Part shown: positions 51,188 to 60,419 of the stretch, piece after piece
Position numbering within the stretch: the first letter of the stretch is position 1
Layout of the letters: every line of letters starts with the position of its first letter
Position numbers and translations under genes: made by a program
Notes under the pieces: generated by a model
Database searches by the model: none
What the model was told of the DNA's origin: nothing
Seen by the model: only the letters and a program-made list of their open reading frames with translations
From: Methylophilus medardicus
GTDB lineage: Bacteria; Pseudomonadota; Gammaproteobacteria; Burkholderiales; Methylophilaceae
NCBI RefSeq assembly: GCF_006363955.1
Contig: NZ_CP040948.1
Span: 1,736,001 to 1,800,000, forward strand
Length of the DNA stretch: 64,000 bases
Direction of reading: 5' to 3'

Positions 51188-51201
51188 GGACAAAGGCGTC
51201 C
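51188..51201 (+). ncRNA. ANTAR target hairpin P2 in the nasF leader
   Basis: A GGAC/GTCC stem closes the six-base loop AAAGGC (51192-51197), again with A1 and G4. Its 3' half (GGCGTCC) is also the 5' arm of the terminator, so P2 and the terminator exclude each other. Confidence 0.78.
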
Positions 51202-51249
51202 TGAGTGTAGACAAAAAAGTCTGCATTCAGGACGCCTTTTTTGTTTTTT
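51195..51249 (+). terminator. NasR-controlled intrinsic terminator before nasF
   Basis: An 18-bp stem (GGCGTCCTGAGTGTAGAC / GTCTGCATTCAGGACGCC) has an AAAAAA loop and is followed by TTTTTTGTTTTTT. It lies between the promoter and the first gene, so it must be overcome for expression. NasR bound to P1-P2 would hold P2 and prevent it. Confidence 0.92.
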
Positions 51250-51282
51250 ATTTCCCGTGAATCACTCTTTTCAGGAGCCCTT

Positions 51283-52596
51283 ATGCGCAGTACTGACAAA
51301 CCTACCGTCGACACCCCCTCTGACATTGATCTGCCGACCGCCGCGACGCCGGTAGATCATACGCGGCGCGACTTTTTCCGTCAGGCCATGGCGGGCGCCT
51401 TTGGCGCGGCTGCCATGATGAATATGGTACCGGCTGCCATTCGCAGCCAGGCATGGGCTGCAGGTTCTGATGCGCCAGAGATCACCGAAGTCAAAGTGGG
51501 TTTTATTCCCCTGACTGACTGTGCCCCGATTGTTGTCGCCGCGCAAATGGGGTTTGATAAAAAATATGGCATCAAAATCATCCCGTCCAAAGAAGCTTCT
51601 TGGGCTGGGGTGCGCGACAAAATGGTCAATGGCGAGCTGCATGCGGCCCATGTCCTCTATGGCCTGATTTATGGGGTTCAACTGGGCATTGGGGGTCAAC
51701 AAAAAGACATGAACATTCTCATGACTTTAAACAATAACGGTCAGGGCATCACCTTGGCCAACCAGCTTAAAGAGAAAGGCGTCACCAGCGGCGCTACCCT
51801 CAAGCGCCTGCTTGAAAACGAAAACCGAGACTTTACCTTTGCCCAGACGTTTCCCACCGGCACGCATGCCATGTGGTTGTATTACTGGCTAGCCAGTTAC
51901 GGCATCAATCCGATGCAAGATGTGAAAACCATCGTTGTCCCCCCGCCACAGATGGTCGCCAATATGCGTATCGGCAATATGGACGGCTATTGCGTAGGCG
52001 AGCCATGGAACGCGCGTGCTATCTACGACAAAATTGGTTTCACGGTCGCGACCACACAAGACATCTGGACCGATCATCCGGAAAAAGTGTTGGGCACCAC
52101 GGCGGAGTTTGTGACCAAACACCCGAATACGGCCTTAGCACTCACCAAAGCGATTTTGGAGGCCTGCCGCTACATAGATGCGACCAAAAACCGCCCTGAA
52201 GTGGCCAAATTGATTGCAGGGAAAGCCTATGTGAACGCACCGGAAGAGGTGATTGAGGGGCGCTTCTTGGGTCACTATGACAATGGCATCGGGAAAAAAT
52301 GGGAAGACCCTAATTACATGAAGTTTTTCAATGATGGCAAGGTGAACTTCCCTTACCTGTCTGACGGCATGTGGTTTCTCACCCAGCACAAGCGCTGGGG
52401 GCTACTCAAGTCCGACCCGGATTACTTAGGCGTGGCGAAAAAGGTCAACCGCATTGATATTTATACCGAGGCGGCCAAGTCACTGGGCATCAATGTGCCG
52501 GTTGACGTCATGCGCACAAGCAAGCTCATGGATGGCGTGGTGTGGGATGCAAAAGATCCCAAAGCTTATGCCAATAGTTTCAAGGTAAAAGCCTAA
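51283..52596 (+). CDS. nasF: Nitrate ABC transporter substrate-binding protein
   Basis: A 437-residue periplasmic nitrate-binding protein of the NrtA/NasF family. A twin-arginine signal is present (TRRDFFRQAMAGAFGAAAM, residues about 27-45), so export is by the Tat route. The mature part shows the family text VKVGFIPLTDCAPIVVAAQMGF and MWLYYWLASYGINP. The ATG at 51283 has AGGAG at 51273. It is the first gene after the regulated leader and is followed by the permease and ATPase genes. Confidence 0.94.
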   Translation: MRSTDKPTVDTPSDIDLPTAATPVDHTRRDFFRQAMAGAFGAAAMMNMVPAAIRSQAWAAGSDAPEITEVKVGFIPLTDCAPIVVAAQMGFDKKYGIKIIPSKEASWAGVRDKMVNGELHAAHVLYGLIYGVQLGIGGQQKDMNILMTLNNNGQGITLANQLKEKGVTSGATLKRLLENENRDFTFAQTFPTGTHAMWLYYWLASYGINPMQDVKTIVVPPPQMVANMRIGNMDGYCVGEPWNARAIYDKIGFTVATTQDIWTDHPEKVLGTTAEFVTKHPNTALALTKAILEACRYIDATKNRPEVAKLIAGKAYVNAPEEVIEGRFLGHYDNGIGKKWEDPNYMKFFNDGKVNFPYLSDGMWFLTQHKRWGLLKSDPDYLGVAKKVNRIDIYTEAAKSLGINVPVDVMRTSKLMDGVVWDAKDPKAYANSFKVKA

Positions 52597-52615
52597 TCGT
52601 CAAAGGAGACGCACC

Positions 52616-53524
52616 ATGAACGTGGTTAGTTTAAAGCAAGAAAAAAGCGCGCAGGCTGTGAAAACTGCCTCTGCGCAACCTGTGATGGCGGTGGTTACCC
52701 CTCTCTCAACCACGGCTACCAGCACCAGCGCGCCCAAAGGCGCCGCATGGGCGGCAACTTTCCGTCGTGTGTTTGAATGGGGGTTGCCGCCTGTGATTGG
52801 CTTAATGATATTTGCGGCGATTTGGGCGGTGGTGGCCGCATTAACCCAAGGATTACCGGGGCCACTCAGCACTTGGCATGCCGCAGTGGTGCTGTTCAGT
52901 GACCCTTTTTACATCAACAACCCAAACGACATGGGCATTGGCTGGAACATTCTCAGTTCGCTCAAACGGGTGGCGACAGGGTTTGGACTCGCTGCCATCG
53001 TGGGTATTCCGATGGGCTTCATCATTGGCCGCTATCACTTCATGTCCAGAATGGCCGCACCCATTATCAGCCTGCTCAAACCTGTCTCACCGCTGGCATG
53101 GCTACCGATTGGCTTGTTGGTGTTTAAAGCAGCCGACCCTGCGGCGATTTGGGTCATTTTTATCACCGCCGTCTGGCCAATGGTGATCAATACCGCGGTT
53201 GGCGTCAGCAAAGTCCCGCAAGATTATATGAATGTGGCCAAGGTGCTCAACCTGTCCGAATGGAAAGTCGTCACCAAAATCTTGCTGCCCTCTGTGATGC
53301 CCTATCTCATGACAGGCGTCAGGCTTGCCATGGGCGCTGCTTGGCTGGTGATTGTGGCTGCAGAAATGCTCACGGGTGGGCTGGGGATTGGCTTTTGGGT
53401 ATGGGATGAATGGAACAACTTGAATGTGGAGCACATCATCATCGCCATTTTCATTGTTGGCATTGTCGGCTTGCTGCTAGAGCAGTGCCTGGTGCTGCTG
53501 GCAAAACGCTACAGCTACGAATAA
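52616..53524 (+). CDS. nasE: Nitrate ABC transporter permease
   Basis: A 302-residue integral membrane permease of the NrtB/SsuC type. Six or so hydrophobic segments lie after residue 55, and the EAA-like cytoplasmic loop is GVSKVPQDYMNVAKVLNLSEW (about 198), which contacts the ATPase. The N-terminal 45 residues are low-complexity and cytoplasmic. It is 19 bases after nasF with AAAGGAG before the ATG. Two copies probably make the channel. Confidence 0.93.
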   Translation: MNVVSLKQEKSAQAVKTASAQPVMAVVTPLSTTATSTSAPKGAAWAATFRRVFEWGLPPVIGLMIFAAIWAVVAALTQGLPGPLSTWHAAVVLFSDPFYINNPNDMGIGWNILSSLKRVATGFGLAAIVGIPMGFIIGRYHFMSRMAAPIISLLKPVSPLAWLPIGLLVFKAADPAAIWVIFITAVWPMVINTAVGVSKVPQDYMNVAKVLNLSEWKVVTKILLPSVMPYLMTGVRLAMGAAWLVIVAAEMLTGGLGIGFWVWDEWNNLNVEHIIIAIFIVGIVGLLLEQCLVLLAKRYSYE

Positions 53525-53543
53525 TACGTAAAAAGGAATTGTT

Positions 53544-54353
53544 ATGACGACCAGTGGTTTGCAAGACCGTTATGTGCTGATTGAAAACGTCAATATGACT
53601 TTTCAAACTAAAAAAGGCAGTTTTCAGGCGCTCAAAGACATCAACCTGTCTATCCAAGAAGGCGAGTTCATTTCGATTATCGGCCACTCCGGCTGCGGTA
53701 AATCAACCGTGCTCAATCTGATTGCAGGCTTGCTGCAACCGAGCGAGGGTTATCTATTTTGCGCCGGACGCGAAATTGCCAAGCCTGGCCCCGAGCGGGC
53801 AGTGGTGTTCCAAAATCATTCTTTGCTACCTTGGTTGAGCTGTTTCGACAATGTCTATCTTGCAGTTGAGCGCGTATTTGCTGACCAAGAGAGCAAATCC
53901 CAACTGGCGGACCGCACCCATGCGGCACTGGCACTGGTCGGACTCAGCCATGCCACGGAAAAACGCCCCACTGAGATCTCTGGCGGCATGAAACAACGCG
54001 TCGGCATTGCGCGTGCATTAGCCATGGAACCCAAAGTGCTGCTGTTAGATGAACCGTTTGGCGCACTGGATGCACTCACCCGCGCCGGGTTACAAGACGA
54101 GTTGATGACCATTATGGCGCGCTCAGGGTGTACGGCTGTAATGGTTACCCATGATGTAGACGAAGCCGTATTGCTCTCCGACCGCATCGTCATGATGACC
54201 AACGGGCCTGCGGCCACCATCGGTGAAATTTTGCCAGTGGACTTGCCTCGCCCACGCAATCGTCTGGCGCTGGTTGAAGACCCTGCCTACACCCATCTAC
54301 GCAGCGAAGTATTGAAGTTTTTGTATGAGCGGCACGCCAAAAAGGCGGCCTAA
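53544..54353 (+). CDS. nasD: Nitrate ABC transporter ATPase
   Basis: A 269-residue ABC ATPase. Walker A is GHSGCGKST near residue 50, the signature ISGGMKQRVGIARAL near 145, Walker B LLLDEPFGALD near 168, and the switch His in VTHDVDEA near 202. It closes nasFED, the high-affinity nitrate importer. Unlike cyanobacterial NrtC it has no extra sensor domain. Its ribosome site is AAAAAGGAA, 19 bases after nasE. Confidence 0.94.
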   Translation: MTTSGLQDRYVLIENVNMTFQTKKGSFQALKDINLSIQEGEFISIIGHSGCGKSTVLNLIAGLLQPSEGYLFCAGREIAKPGPERAVVFQNHSLLPWLSCFDNVYLAVERVFADQESKSQLADRTHAALALVGLSHATEKRPTEISGGMKQRVGIARALAMEPKVLLLDEPFGALDALTRAGLQDELMTIMARSGCTAVMVTHDVDEAVLLSDRIVMMTNGPAATIGEILPVDLPRPRNRLALVEDPAYTHLRSEVLKFLYERHAKKAA

Positions 54354-54438
54354 AAAGGGGTGCTGACGGGCGGACACCCGCCAGCACCGCATACCTCATC
54401 GAAGTATGGTTACCCCCCATTGCATAAAGGAGCAACAC

Positions 54439-55875
54439 ATGAACGCTAACCCACAGCCACGCCTGCGTCAAGTTTCAATGGCGATCTTACTGGCGGCCTT
54501 GAGCACACCCGCCTTGGCAGAAGAAGAATTACTGCCCGAATACACGTTTATGGATGCGATTAAAACCGGTAAAAACATGACCAGTTTTAGATTGCGTTAT
54601 GAATATGTACAACAAGATGGTTTGCAACCAAACAATCTGAGTAACGCGGCGAACAGTCTCAATCCAACCCGTGCGGAAGACATCAAAGATGCCAACGCAT
54701 TGACATTGCGTAGCTTGATCGGTTGGCAAACCGCCCCCTTTCATAACTGGAGCATCGCTGCGCAGTTGATCAATGTCAGCAAGCTAGACGATGATTTTAA
54801 CGATGGCACCAATGGCTTTCGTACCAATGGCGCCTCTAACCAGAACAACCGTATTGCTTATGCCAAGGTCGTAGATCCTGATCACACCGATATCAATCAG
54901 TTATACGTAGACTGGACCGGCATTAAAAACACCCGTGTCCGCGCCGGGCGCCAACAGGTGAACCTCGACAACGTACGCTTTATTGGTGACATCGCTTTCC
55001 GTCAAGTGATGCAGGTGTTCGACGGGGTCTCTGTGTTTAACAAAACCATACCGGATACTGAGTTGTTTGTTGCGCACTTTGAAAAAGTGAACCAGATTTT
55101 CACCACCGAGCGTAACGGCAACCTCGAGATTATCAATGCCCGTTACCGGCTCTCGCCTACAGAGTTTTTGGTGGGATACGGCTATCTGAGTGCCTTCGAC
55201 AATCTGGGGATGGGCAATGCCTGGTTCGGCACCGGTGCGGCTAACTTGGCAGCAGACCAATCCAACAAAACCTTTGGTATTCGGCTAGATGGCACCCACC
55301 CGTTTACGCCTAATTACCGTGCGCATTACACCGCAGAATATGCCAAACAGTCTGATTACAAAGGCGGCGATGACCGCATCGACGCTCATTACTACAAGCT
55401 TGGCGGCGGCTTTGGCATCGATAACTTCAATGTGCGCATTGATCAAGAACTGCTCTCCAGCAACAAAAATCAATTCGCTTTTCAAACCCCTTTTGGCACC
55501 AATCACCTGTTTCAAGGCTGGGTAGATAAGTTTCTGGTGACGCCGCGCGCTGGCATCAAAGACAGCTTTGTCACCGCCACCTACCGCTACGGAGATGTGG
55601 TCTTTTTTGCCGATTATCACGTGCTCGCCTCCGATGAGGATTTCTACACGGTGAATGGGGGCGCAAGCCGCACTGGCAACCGCTACGGCACAGAATGGAA
55701 CGCAGCGATGACTTGGAATGTGGATAAAAACTGGATGACCAAATTGGAGTACGGCAAATTTAGTGAAGACGATCACTTTGCGGCTGCGGCCAACACCACC
55801 AGTAATGCGGCGGGCACCCGCGGCCGTATCCGTGACACCGAAAAACTATGGCTGACCGCCATGTACACCTTTTAA
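54439..55875 (+). CDS. Outer-membrane porin, alginate-export-like
   Basis: A 478-residue outer-membrane barrel with a signal peptide (AILLAALSTPALA, cleavage near residue 26). The barrel shows TSFRLRYEYVQQDG early and the AGRQQVNLDNVRFIGDIAFRQ region that marks alginate-export (AlgE-like) porins, ending in the aromatic LWLTAMYTF. It sits between nasD and cobA in the same transcription direction, so it is probably the outer-membrane entry for nitrate or nitrite; this is an inference. AAAGGAG precedes the ATG at 54439. Confidence 0.82.
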   Translation: MNANPQPRLRQVSMAILLAALSTPALAEEELLPEYTFMDAIKTGKNMTSFRLRYEYVQQDGLQPNNLSNAANSLNPTRAEDIKDANALTLRSLIGWQTAPFHNWSIAAQLINVSKLDDDFNDGTNGFRTNGASNQNNRIAYAKVVDPDHTDINQLYVDWTGIKNTRVRAGRQQVNLDNVRFIGDIAFRQVMQVFDGVSVFNKTIPDTELFVAHFEKVNQIFTTERNGNLEIINARYRLSPTEFLVGYGYLSAFDNLGMGNAWFGTGAANLAADQSNKTFGIRLDGTHPFTPNYRAHYTAEYAKQSDYKGGDDRIDAHYYKLGGGFGIDNFNVRIDQELLSSNKNQFAFQTPFGTNHLFQGWVDKFLVTPRAGIKDSFVTATYRYGDVVFFADYHVLASDEDFYTVNGGASRTGNRYGTEWNAAMTWNVDKNWMTKLEYGKFSEDDHFAAAANTTSNAAGTRGRIRDTEKLWLTAMYTF

Positions 55876-55898
55876 TTGACCCACCCAAGGACAGTGCA

Positions 55899-56684
55899 AT
55901 GACCGCGACCGCAAAAGTCTATCTCGTTGGCGCCGGACCCGGCGACCCGGAGCTTATCACGCTCAAGGCGCTCAAGGCCTTGCAGCAAGCGGAGGTGGTG
56001 CTGGTCGATGACTTAGTCAATCCAGCCTTGCTCGCGCACTGTCCGCAGGCACGCATTGTGCCGGTAGGCAAACGCGGCGGCTGCAAGTCTACTCCACAAC
56101 ACTTTATTAACCGGATGTTGGTGGCGTTGGCAGCGCAAGGACAAACCGTGGTGCGGCTTAAAGGGGGAGATCCTTTTGTATTTGGGCGGGGCGGGGAAGA
56201 AATGCTCGCCTTGCGAGCAGCCAATGTGCCGTATGAGGTGATTCCCGGCCTGACCAGTGGCTTAAGCGCCTGCGCCAGCATGGAGGTGCCCGTCACCCAT
56301 CGCGGGCTGAACCATGGCGTCACGCTGATAACAGGCCATACCCAAGATGGTGAACCGCTGCCATGGGCGGCGCTCGTCGCAACGCAGACCACCTTGGTGG
56401 TTTACATGGGGATGCAGCACTTGCCTGAGATTAGTCGCGGCCTCATCCAAGCAGGCATGTCGCCGGAGATGCCCTGCATGGTGGTCGAAAACTGCACCCG
56501 CCCGCAGCAACGTGCCGTGGTGTCGTCACTGCAAGCGATGCCCTATCTGGCACACACACAACAGTTGAAAAGCCCAGCGATTATCGTGGTTGGCGAAGTG
56601 GTCACCCTCGCTAAAACTACGCAACAAACACAAGACTGGCAAGACCAACTGCAAAGCTGGCTCAGCGTAGCCAATGCAGCTTAA
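55899..56684 (+). CDS. cobA: Uroporphyrinogen-III C-methyltransferase (SUMT)
   Basis: A 261-residue SAM-dependent enzyme that methylates uroporphyrinogen III at C2 and C7 to give precorrin-2. The SAM-site motif VGAGPGDPELITLKALKAL at the N-terminus and the VVRLKGGDPFVFGRGGEE block are intact. In this operon it should make precorrin-2 for siroheme, the cofactor of NirB. It lacks the CysG dehydrogenase/chelatase domain, so another gene must finish siroheme. The start at 55899 is preferred; the frame opens earlier within the porin gene. Confidence 0.94.
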   Translation: MTATAKVYLVGAGPGDPELITLKALKALQQAEVVLVDDLVNPALLAHCPQARIVPVGKRGGCKSTPQHFINRMLVALAAQGQTVVRLKGGDPFVFGRGGEEMLALRAANVPYEVIPGLTSGLSACASMEVPVTHRGLNHGVTLITGHTQDGEPLPWAALVATQTTLVVYMGMQHLPEISRGLIQAGMSPEMPCMVVENCTRPQQRAVVSSLQAMPYLAHTQQLKSPAIIVVGEVVTLAKTTQQTQDWQDQLQSWLSVANAA

Positions 56685-56702
56685 GTAAAAAGGAGCGATT
56701 TG

Positions 56703-59129
56703 ATGATGAAACAGAAACTGGTAGTGGTCGGTAACGGCATGGCAGGGATGCGCGCAGTGGAAGAACTGCTCAAAATCGCCCCCGACATGTATGACATCAC
56801 CGTGTTTGGCGATGAGCCCTACCCCAATTACAACCGTATTATGTTGTCACCGGTGCTAGCCAATGAGCAAACCATTGATGACATCATTCTCAACAGCCGT
56901 GAGTGGTATGCCGAGCACCAGATCACGCTGCACACCAGCGCACGCGTAAACAACATCGACCGCGTCGCGCGTCGTGTCACCACCGAAAACGGCATTACCG
57001 TCGACTATGATCGCCTTTTGTTGGCCACAGGCTCCAAGCCGTTCATGTTGCCTATCCCCGGTGCAGATTTGCAAGGGGTGCTGGGCTATCGCGACATCAA
57101 AGATACCAACGACATGATCGCCGCCGCCAAGCAATACCAACACGCAGTGGTGATTGGTGGCGGCTTACTCGGACTAGAGGCCGCCAATGGCCTTAAGATT
57201 CAGGGCATGGACGTGACCGTCGTACACAAAAATGAATGGTTGCTTGAGCGCCAGCTAGACCGCACGTCAGGCAAGATGTTGCAAAAATCGCTCGAAGCCC
57301 GTGGGCTGAAATTTTTGCTGCAAAAAGATACTGAACAACTATTAGGCAAAGACGGCCGTGTCGTGGCTATCCGCTTCAAAGATGGCCAAGAAATCGCCGC
57401 CGACCTGGTGGTGATGGCCGTGGGTATCCGCCCCAACTATGCGCTGGCGGAATCAGCAGGCATCTATTGCAACCGCGGTATCGTCGTCAACGATACCATG
57501 CAAACCTTTGACCCTCGCGTCTATGCTGTGGGGGAATGCGTCAGCCATCGTGGCATTGCCTACGGTTTGGTCGCGCCGCTATTTGAAATGGCCAAAGTGT
57601 GCGCCACCCATTTGGCTAACTTTGGGATTGGGCTGTATAAAGGGTCGGTCACGTCCACCAAACTAAAAGTGACTGGCATTGATTTATTCTCTGCGGGCGA
57701 CTTCATGGGCAGTGATGATGCCGAAGAAATCTTGCTACACGACGCCGTCGGCGGCGTATACAAAAAACTGGTGATCAAAGATGATGCCATTATCGGTGCG
57801 GTACTTTACGGCGACACCACCGATGGCGCTTGGTATTTTCAGCTGTTGCGCGACAAAAAACCCATACACGAGATCCGCGATCATTTAATGTTTGGGCAAG
57901 ACAGCTTGGGCAATACCGGTCACCAAGGCCAGGACAAGGTGTCGACCATGACAGACGCGATGGAAGTCTGCGGCTGTAATGGCGTATGCAAAGGCACCAT
58001 CGTAAAAGCGATTCAAGAAAAAGGCTTGTTCACGCTCGATGATGTCAAGAAGCAGACCAAAGCCGGCTCTAGCTGCGGCAGTTGTACCGGGTTGGTCGAG
58101 CAAATTCTCGCCTCCACCCTTGGTGGTGGCTATGCGCCGCCATCTTCAAGCAAAGCGGTGTGTGGTTGCACAGATTTTAACCATGAAGAAGTGCGTGAGG
58201 AGATTCGAAAACATCGCTACCTGAGCATCCCCAATGCGATGAAAGGCATGGGCTGGAAAACGCCTAATGGCTGCGCGACGTGTAGACCCGCCCTAAACTA
58301 TTACCTGATCTCCACCTGGCCACATGAGGCCAAAGATGACCCACAATCACGCTTTATTAATGAACGGGTGCACGCCAACATCCAAAAAGACGGCACCTAT
58401 TCAGTGATTCCGCGCATGTATGGCGGCGTGACCTCCTCAGATCAACTGCGCAAAATTGCCGATGTAGCAGATAAGTACAAGGTGCCGATGGTGAAGGTCA
58501 CCGGCGGTCAGCGGATTGACTTGCTTGGCGTCAAAAAAGAAGATTTAACCAATATGTGGGCCGATCTGGATATGCCCTCCGGCTACGCTTATGGCAAATC
58601 GATTCGTACCGTCAAAACCTGTGTCGGCTCGGAGTTCTGCCGCTTTGGCACGCAAAACTCCACGCAATTGGGCATCGATATCGAAAAAGCCTTTGACCAC
58701 ATGTGGGCACCACACAAAGTCAAATTTGCCGTGTCTGGCTGCCCACGTAATTGTGCAGAATCCGGGATCAAAGATGTTGGCATTATTGGGGTGGATTCTG
58801 GCTGGGAAATTTATGTCGGCGGCAACGGCGGTATCAAAACCGAAGTTGCGCAGTTTTTATGCAAAGTCAAAACGGCTGAAGAAGTGATCGAGTTCTCAGG
58901 CGCCTTTATCCAAATCTACCGCGAAGAAGCGCGTTACCTCGACCGCACCGTGCATTGGATTGAGCGCATCGGGCTAGACTATGTGAAAAAACGCGTAGTA
59001 GAAGATGCCGAGGGACGCAAAGCGGCCTTTGAACGACTGTTGTACGCATTACAAGGTTCGGTAGATCCTTGGGCTGAGCGCGTCAATCATCGTGACCAGC
59101 ACAAAGAGTTCGACACGATTACCGTGTAA
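56703..59129 (+). CDS. nirB: NADH-dependent nitrite reductase, large subunit
   Basis: An 808-residue assimilatory nitrite reductase that reduces nitrite to ammonium. It has an N-terminal FAD/NAD reductase (LVVVGNGMAGMRAVEELL, about 1-380), a BFD-type [2Fe-2S] region (CGCNGVCKG...CGSCTG, about 420-460) and a second Cys cluster (CGCTDFNHEE...GCATCRPAL). The C-terminal siroheme-4Fe-4S domain is TCVGSEFCRFGTQNSTQLG with SGCPRNCAESG (about 640-690), where four Cys bind the cluster. AGGAG precedes ATGATG at 56703; a TTG lies one codon earlier. NirD is encoded further on, after narK and the kinase gene. Confidence 0.96.
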   Translation: MMKQKLVVVGNGMAGMRAVEELLKIAPDMYDITVFGDEPYPNYNRIMLSPVLANEQTIDDIILNSREWYAEHQITLHTSARVNNIDRVARRVTTENGITVDYDRLLLATGSKPFMLPIPGADLQGVLGYRDIKDTNDMIAAAKQYQHAVVIGGGLLGLEAANGLKIQGMDVTVVHKNEWLLERQLDRTSGKMLQKSLEARGLKFLLQKDTEQLLGKDGRVVAIRFKDGQEIAADLVVMAVGIRPNYALAESAGIYCNRGIVVNDTMQTFDPRVYAVGECVSHRGIAYGLVAPLFEMAKVCATHLANFGIGLYKGSVTSTKLKVTGIDLFSAGDFMGSDDAEEILLHDAVGGVYKKLVIKDDAIIGAVLYGDTTDGAWYFQLLRDKKPIHEIRDHLMFGQDSLGNTGHQGQDKVSTMTDAMEVCGCNGVCKGTIVKAIQEKGLFTLDDVKKQTKAGSSCGSCTGLVEQILASTLGGGYAPPSSSKAVCGCTDFNHEEVREEIRKHRYLSIPNAMKGMGWKTPNGCATCRPALNYYLISTWPHEAKDDPQSRFINERVHANIQKDGTYSVIPRMYGGVTSSDQLRKIADVADKYKVPMVKVTGGQRIDLLGVKKEDLTNMWADLDMPSGYAYGKSIRTVKTCVGSEFCRFGTQNSTQLGIDIEKAFDHMWAPHKVKFAVSGCPRNCAESGIKDVGIIGVDSGWEIYVGGNGGIKTEVAQFLCKVKTAEEVIEFSGAFIQIYREEARYLDRTVHWIERIGLDYVKKRVVEDAEGRKAAFERLLYALQGSVDPWAERVNHRDQHKEFDTITV

Positions 59130-59178
59130 TTCATTGATCTGGCGTGCGACAATCTGATCGCACGCCCCGGGAGACATC

Positions 59179-60390
59179 ATGCAAAAAAGCTTTTGGGAAG
59201 TCGGCCATAAACCGACACTGTTTTCAGCCTTCTTTTATTTTGACCTCAGTTTCATGGTATGGGTCATGCTCGGCCCGCTCGCGGTGCAAATCGCAGCGGA
59301 TCTGCAATTGAATCCGGCACAAAAAGGCTTGATGGTGGCAACGCCGGTATTGACTGGCGCCCTGTTACGCATTGTCATGGGCGTGCTGGTTGATCAGCTC
59401 AAACCGAAAAAAGCCGGCCTAATCGGTCAAGTCATCGTCATTGCCGCCCTGCTCACCGCTTGGCTGCATGGCATTCATAGCTACCAGCAAGCGCTGTTAT
59501 TGGGCATGTTTTTAGGGTTTGCCGGCGCTGCATTTGCAGTGGCGTTGCCACTGGCTTCCCGCTGGTATCCACCCGAGCATCAGGGGACTGCACTTGGCAT
59601 TGCGGGTGCTGGCAACTCAGGTACTGCATTAGCCGCGTTATTTGCCCCAGGGCTGGCAGTGGCTTTTGGATGGAGCAATGTGTTTGGCTTGGCGCTGATT
59701 CCGCTACTAATTGCGCTTGTGGTTTATACCGTGTTTGCCAAAGATGCGCCGGATACGCCAGCCGCTAAATCCTTGTCCCAGTACTTGGCCGTGCTTAAAG
59801 ACCACGACGCCTGGTGGTTTATGTTTTTTTACAGTGTGACCTTTGGCGGCTTTGTAGGCATGGCTTCATCACTCACGCTGTATTTTCATGACCAATATGG
59901 CCTCGACCCTGTGCATGCTGGTTACTTTACGGCGGCCTGTGTCTTCGCAGGCTCCTTGGTGCGGCCATTTGGTGGCTTGCTGGCTGACCGTATGGGCGGC
60001 ATCCGCACATTGAGCGCCATGTATGTACTAGCGGCTATTTTCTTGTTCACCTTAAGCGTTGGCATGCACACGCAACTTGCGGGCTTGGCCGTGGTGGTGT
60101 TGGCCATGGCTGCGCTCGGCATGGGCAATGGCGCGGTGTTCCAATTAGTGCCACAACGTTTCCGTCGAGAGATTGGCGTCATGACCGGGCTGGTCGGCAT
60201 GGCAGGCGGCGTCGGAGGCTTTTACCTCGCGTCCAGCCTCGGGTATTCTAAACAACTCACAGGCAGCTATCAGGTGGGTTTAGCGGTCTTTGCAGGTTTG
60301 GCGATGCTGGCACTGGTTGGGTTGTCTCGCGTGAAGCATCGCTGGCGCACCACTTGGGGTGCTGCCTCTGTCACGCGCGCTAAAATTTAG
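59179..60390 (+). CDS. narK: NarK/NasA-type nitrate/nitrite MFS transporter
   Basis: A 403-residue major-facilitator transporter with 12 hydrophobic segments. The NarK nitrate signature GFAGAAFAVALPLASRWYPPEHQGTALGIAGAGNSGTA (about 115-155) is intact, along with the second signature near GMGNGAVFQLVPQRF (about 313) and GGVGGF. It can be an uptake symporter or a nitrate/nitrite exchanger. Next to the ABC importer nasFED it is a second route for nitrate. GGGAGA precedes the ATG. Confidence 0.92.
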   Translation: MQKSFWEVGHKPTLFSAFFYFDLSFMVWVMLGPLAVQIAADLQLNPAQKGLMVATPVLTGALLRIVMGVLVDQLKPKKAGLIGQVIVIAALLTAWLHGIHSYQQALLLGMFLGFAGAAFAVALPLASRWYPPEHQGTALGIAGAGNSGTALAALFAPGLAVAFGWSNVFGLALIPLLIALVVYTVFAKDAPDTPAAKSLSQYLAVLKDHDAWWFMFFYSVTFGGFVGMASSLTLYFHDQYGLDPVHAGYFTAACVFAGSLVRPFGGLLADRMGGIRTLSAMYVLAAIFLFTLSVGMHTQLAGLAVVVLAMAALGMGNGAVFQLVPQRFRREIGVMTGLVGMAGGVGGFYLASSLGYSKQLTGSYQVGLAVFAGLAMLALVGLSRVKHRWRTTWGAASVTRAKI

Positions 60391-60419
60391 TCCATCCCCA
60401 GCCAACAACGGAAACAGTG

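Noticed and set aside
55285-55776. A 163-codon minus-strand frame inside the porin
   Set aside because: It lies fully opposite a convincing porin gene and shows no domain.
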